Below are positions 43,901 to 45,275 of a DNA stretch of 45,275 nucleotides, piece after piece (positions within the stretch are counted from its first letter, which is position 1; the number at the start of each line of letters is the position of its first letter). The notes below the pieces were generated by a model, which was not told where the DNA came from, did not search any database, and was given only the letters and a program-made list of their open reading frames with translations. Source of the stretch: Desulfobacterales bacterium HSG17 (GTDB lineage: Bacteria; Desulfobacterota; Desulfobacteria; Desulfobacterales; Desulfococcaceae); assembly GCA_030377945.1 (NCBI GenBank), contig JAUCGD010000007.1:1-45275 (forward strand), in the 5' to 3' direction. Made by a program: the position numbers and the translations under genes.

Positions 43901-45152
43901 GGTTTTTAATCTGTTCAAAATATGTTATGGCTTGATTTGTGGCTATATCCATTTGTTCTAAACTCATGGGCATAAGAAAACGTGGAACCACAGCCATAGC
44001 ATAACCACTATATGAGAAATCACCTGTTTGCAATCCTGTTTGAAATGCTTTTTTCATATAATCAGCGCAAATTTTCATATGGCTGTTAAGGTTTGAAAAA
44101 TAGGCATAAATTTGGTAATTCTTGCATTGAATTTGCTCATTTCCTATTCTGTCTTCGTTTAATTTTATGCCAACCCATGCCAATTCATGAGCATCATGGT
44201 AATTTTTAAAAATTTTATAATGAACCGTTGCAAAAAACACATAGCCGATGGGAGTATATTTTGATAAACCGTGTTTGATAGAAAGATTGATCATTTTTGC
44301 AGCATACAATGGAAATAAATCAGGAACACCAATAAAAAGACTATCCAAAGTGATTGCCATCAACTCAACACATTTGTTAATAAGTTGATGGTTGCATAAG
44401 GGCAGATTTATTAAGTCTTTGATTGATCTTGTTTGCATAAGCTGCTGATAAAGAGCCAGCTCTTTTTCTATGGCATTTTGATGAAGTTCGGTTTTGTGCA
44501 GCTTTGGAAAGGGAAATCCCAAAACATTTAAAGCCTCAATGGAAACAGAAACCGATTCAGGATAATTACCTTGTCCCGCAAGTTGAGCTATTTCAACCAG
44601 GTAAATTTCTGTTTTATCAAATTTATCTTTTGCCTGATCTAAAGCTGTCTTGAGCCATGTATTGGATTCCTCAAAATGTTCAAAAAAAAATGTGCTTTCA
44701 CCACAAACCTTATGCAATTCAAACATAGTCTGATATTCATTTGACCAGGCATCGGTTCCCAATATTTGTGTTCCGATTTGAGAATAGTCAAAGGCAGATT
44801 GATAAGCCGTTGCCTCCATTGCCTTTTTCCCTGCCATGAGATTGAGTTCAGCCAGCCTGATTTTTTCAGGCTCATCATCAATAAATGCACGTCCTTGATT
44901 CAATTGGTCAACAATACCAAAAAATTGTTTATCCGATTCAAGAGAGTTTTTCAAAGAGTCCGCTACCTTTTGCAGATTCCTTTTTTGGATATTTGCCAGC
45001 ATGAGCCGCCCAATTTGGAGATGATTTGCTTTTTTGCTGTCATCATCAATCAAAGAGTAGGCTGCTTGCTGTACACGATCATGGATAAATTTGAATTGAG
45101 CTTGAGACCCTGAGATTTTTTCAAAATCATCAGGATCTTCCTGTATATGAAC
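40968..45152 (-). pseudogene. C-terminal part of a multidomain PknB-AAA-GAF-hybrid histidine kinase, 5' part missing
   Basis: The frame is open from 45152 and begins [12 protein letters not shown], then [17 protein letters not shown]. This is the classic end of the AAA-ATPase domain in the very large Ser/Thr-kinase/ATPase/histidine-kinase proteins. An in-frame stop (45155-45153) and unrelated DNA lie just upstream, so the kinase and ATPase parts are absent here. What remains (residues counted from 45053) is a long helical TPR-like region (to about 640), a GAF domain (about 655-815), a coiled coil, HisKA with H868 in [15 protein letters not shown], a HATPase ([31 protein letters not shown]), a receiver with D1160 in [12 protein letters not shown], and an Hpt with H1300 in AAHSLKGVL. 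All phosphorelay residues are intact, so a truncated product could still work if translated, for example from the TTG at 45053. Confidence 0.78.
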
Positions 45153-45156
45153 TTAA

Positions 45157-45170
45157 CGCCCTATCGGGCG
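45157..45170. repeat. GC-rich hairpin at the break in the large kinase gene
   Basis: CGCCC-TATC-GGGCG lies two bases beyond the in-frame stop where homology to the large kinase ends, in otherwise AT-rich DNA. It could be the subterminal hairpin of an insertion element (IS200/IS605 or MITE type) or a terminator for a gene outside the window. The remaining 45171-45275 shows no supported gene. Confidence 0.45.
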
Positions 45171-45275
45171 GACTTTTATTGTCACCTTAAGTGCTTATGG
45201 GTAACAATAGCAGTTGCACCTCTTTGTTGAAATTTTTTTCTATGATTTCATCATTTTTGCATATTGGCAAAGGAT

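Overview
The window is AT-rich bacterial DNA. It is dominated by two-component and chemosensory signalling genes. It also carries a tungsten/molybdenum-pterin aromatic-hydroxylase-type locus with a TRAP importer and an IclR regulator. The many hybrid kinases, the transhydroxylase-like enzymes and the families of small hairpin repeats suggest a signalling-rich anaerobic Desulfobacterota (Desulfobacteraceae/Desulfonema-like) chromosome. That placement is inference from gene content; no rRNA or tRNA is present.

Layout. (1) 1-8300, plus strand: the 3' remnant of a hybrid kinase broken by a MITE-like insert. Next come three kinases with nearly the same catalytic module (984, 3380, 4906), an Rcp1-like response regulator and a periplasmic solute-binding protein. 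A second kinase is ruined by a frameshift and another short inverted-repeat insert. (2) 8278-23540: a Wsp-like chemosensory system on the minus strand (cheW, cheR-TPR, cheW, MCP, cheA-REC). Divergent from it is a plus-strand unit of cheB, a REC-PAS-HD-GYP protein with a damaged HD motif, and three hybrid or sensor kinases. The unit is closed by a strong hairpin. (3) 23593-25994: an MFS transporter, remnants of an AAA-ATPase and a BrnT toxin joined to a small antitoxin-like gene, then three inverted-repeat elements. (4) 25995-37565, all minus strand: IclR regulator, two tandem copies of a transhydroxylase-like large plus Fe-S subunit pair, and a DctPQM TRAP transporter. (5) 37678-45275: a fragment of another kinase, a PAS-GAF-PAS sensor kinase, and the large C-terminal part of a PknB/AAA/GAF/histidine-kinase hybrid whose frame is broken near the window edge.

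How it may work together. Region 4 looks like an aromatic (polyhydroxylated substrate) uptake and conversion module: TRAP import, cytoplasmic hydroxyl-transfer or reduction chemistry by two paralogous enzymes, and IclR control. The same dyad, ATGAATT-N-TTCAT, lies in the promoter spacer before the enzyme operon and before dctP, so the IclR protein may coordinate both. Region 2 has the component set of a Wsp-type pathway, but the neighbouring output is an HD-GYP-like protein rather than a GGDEF cyclase, and its metal-binding Asp is replaced by Asn.

The intergenic DNA is unusually rich in mobile hairpin repeats. Several lie inside or beside broken signalling genes, which suggests ongoing gene decay and reshuffling of kinases here.
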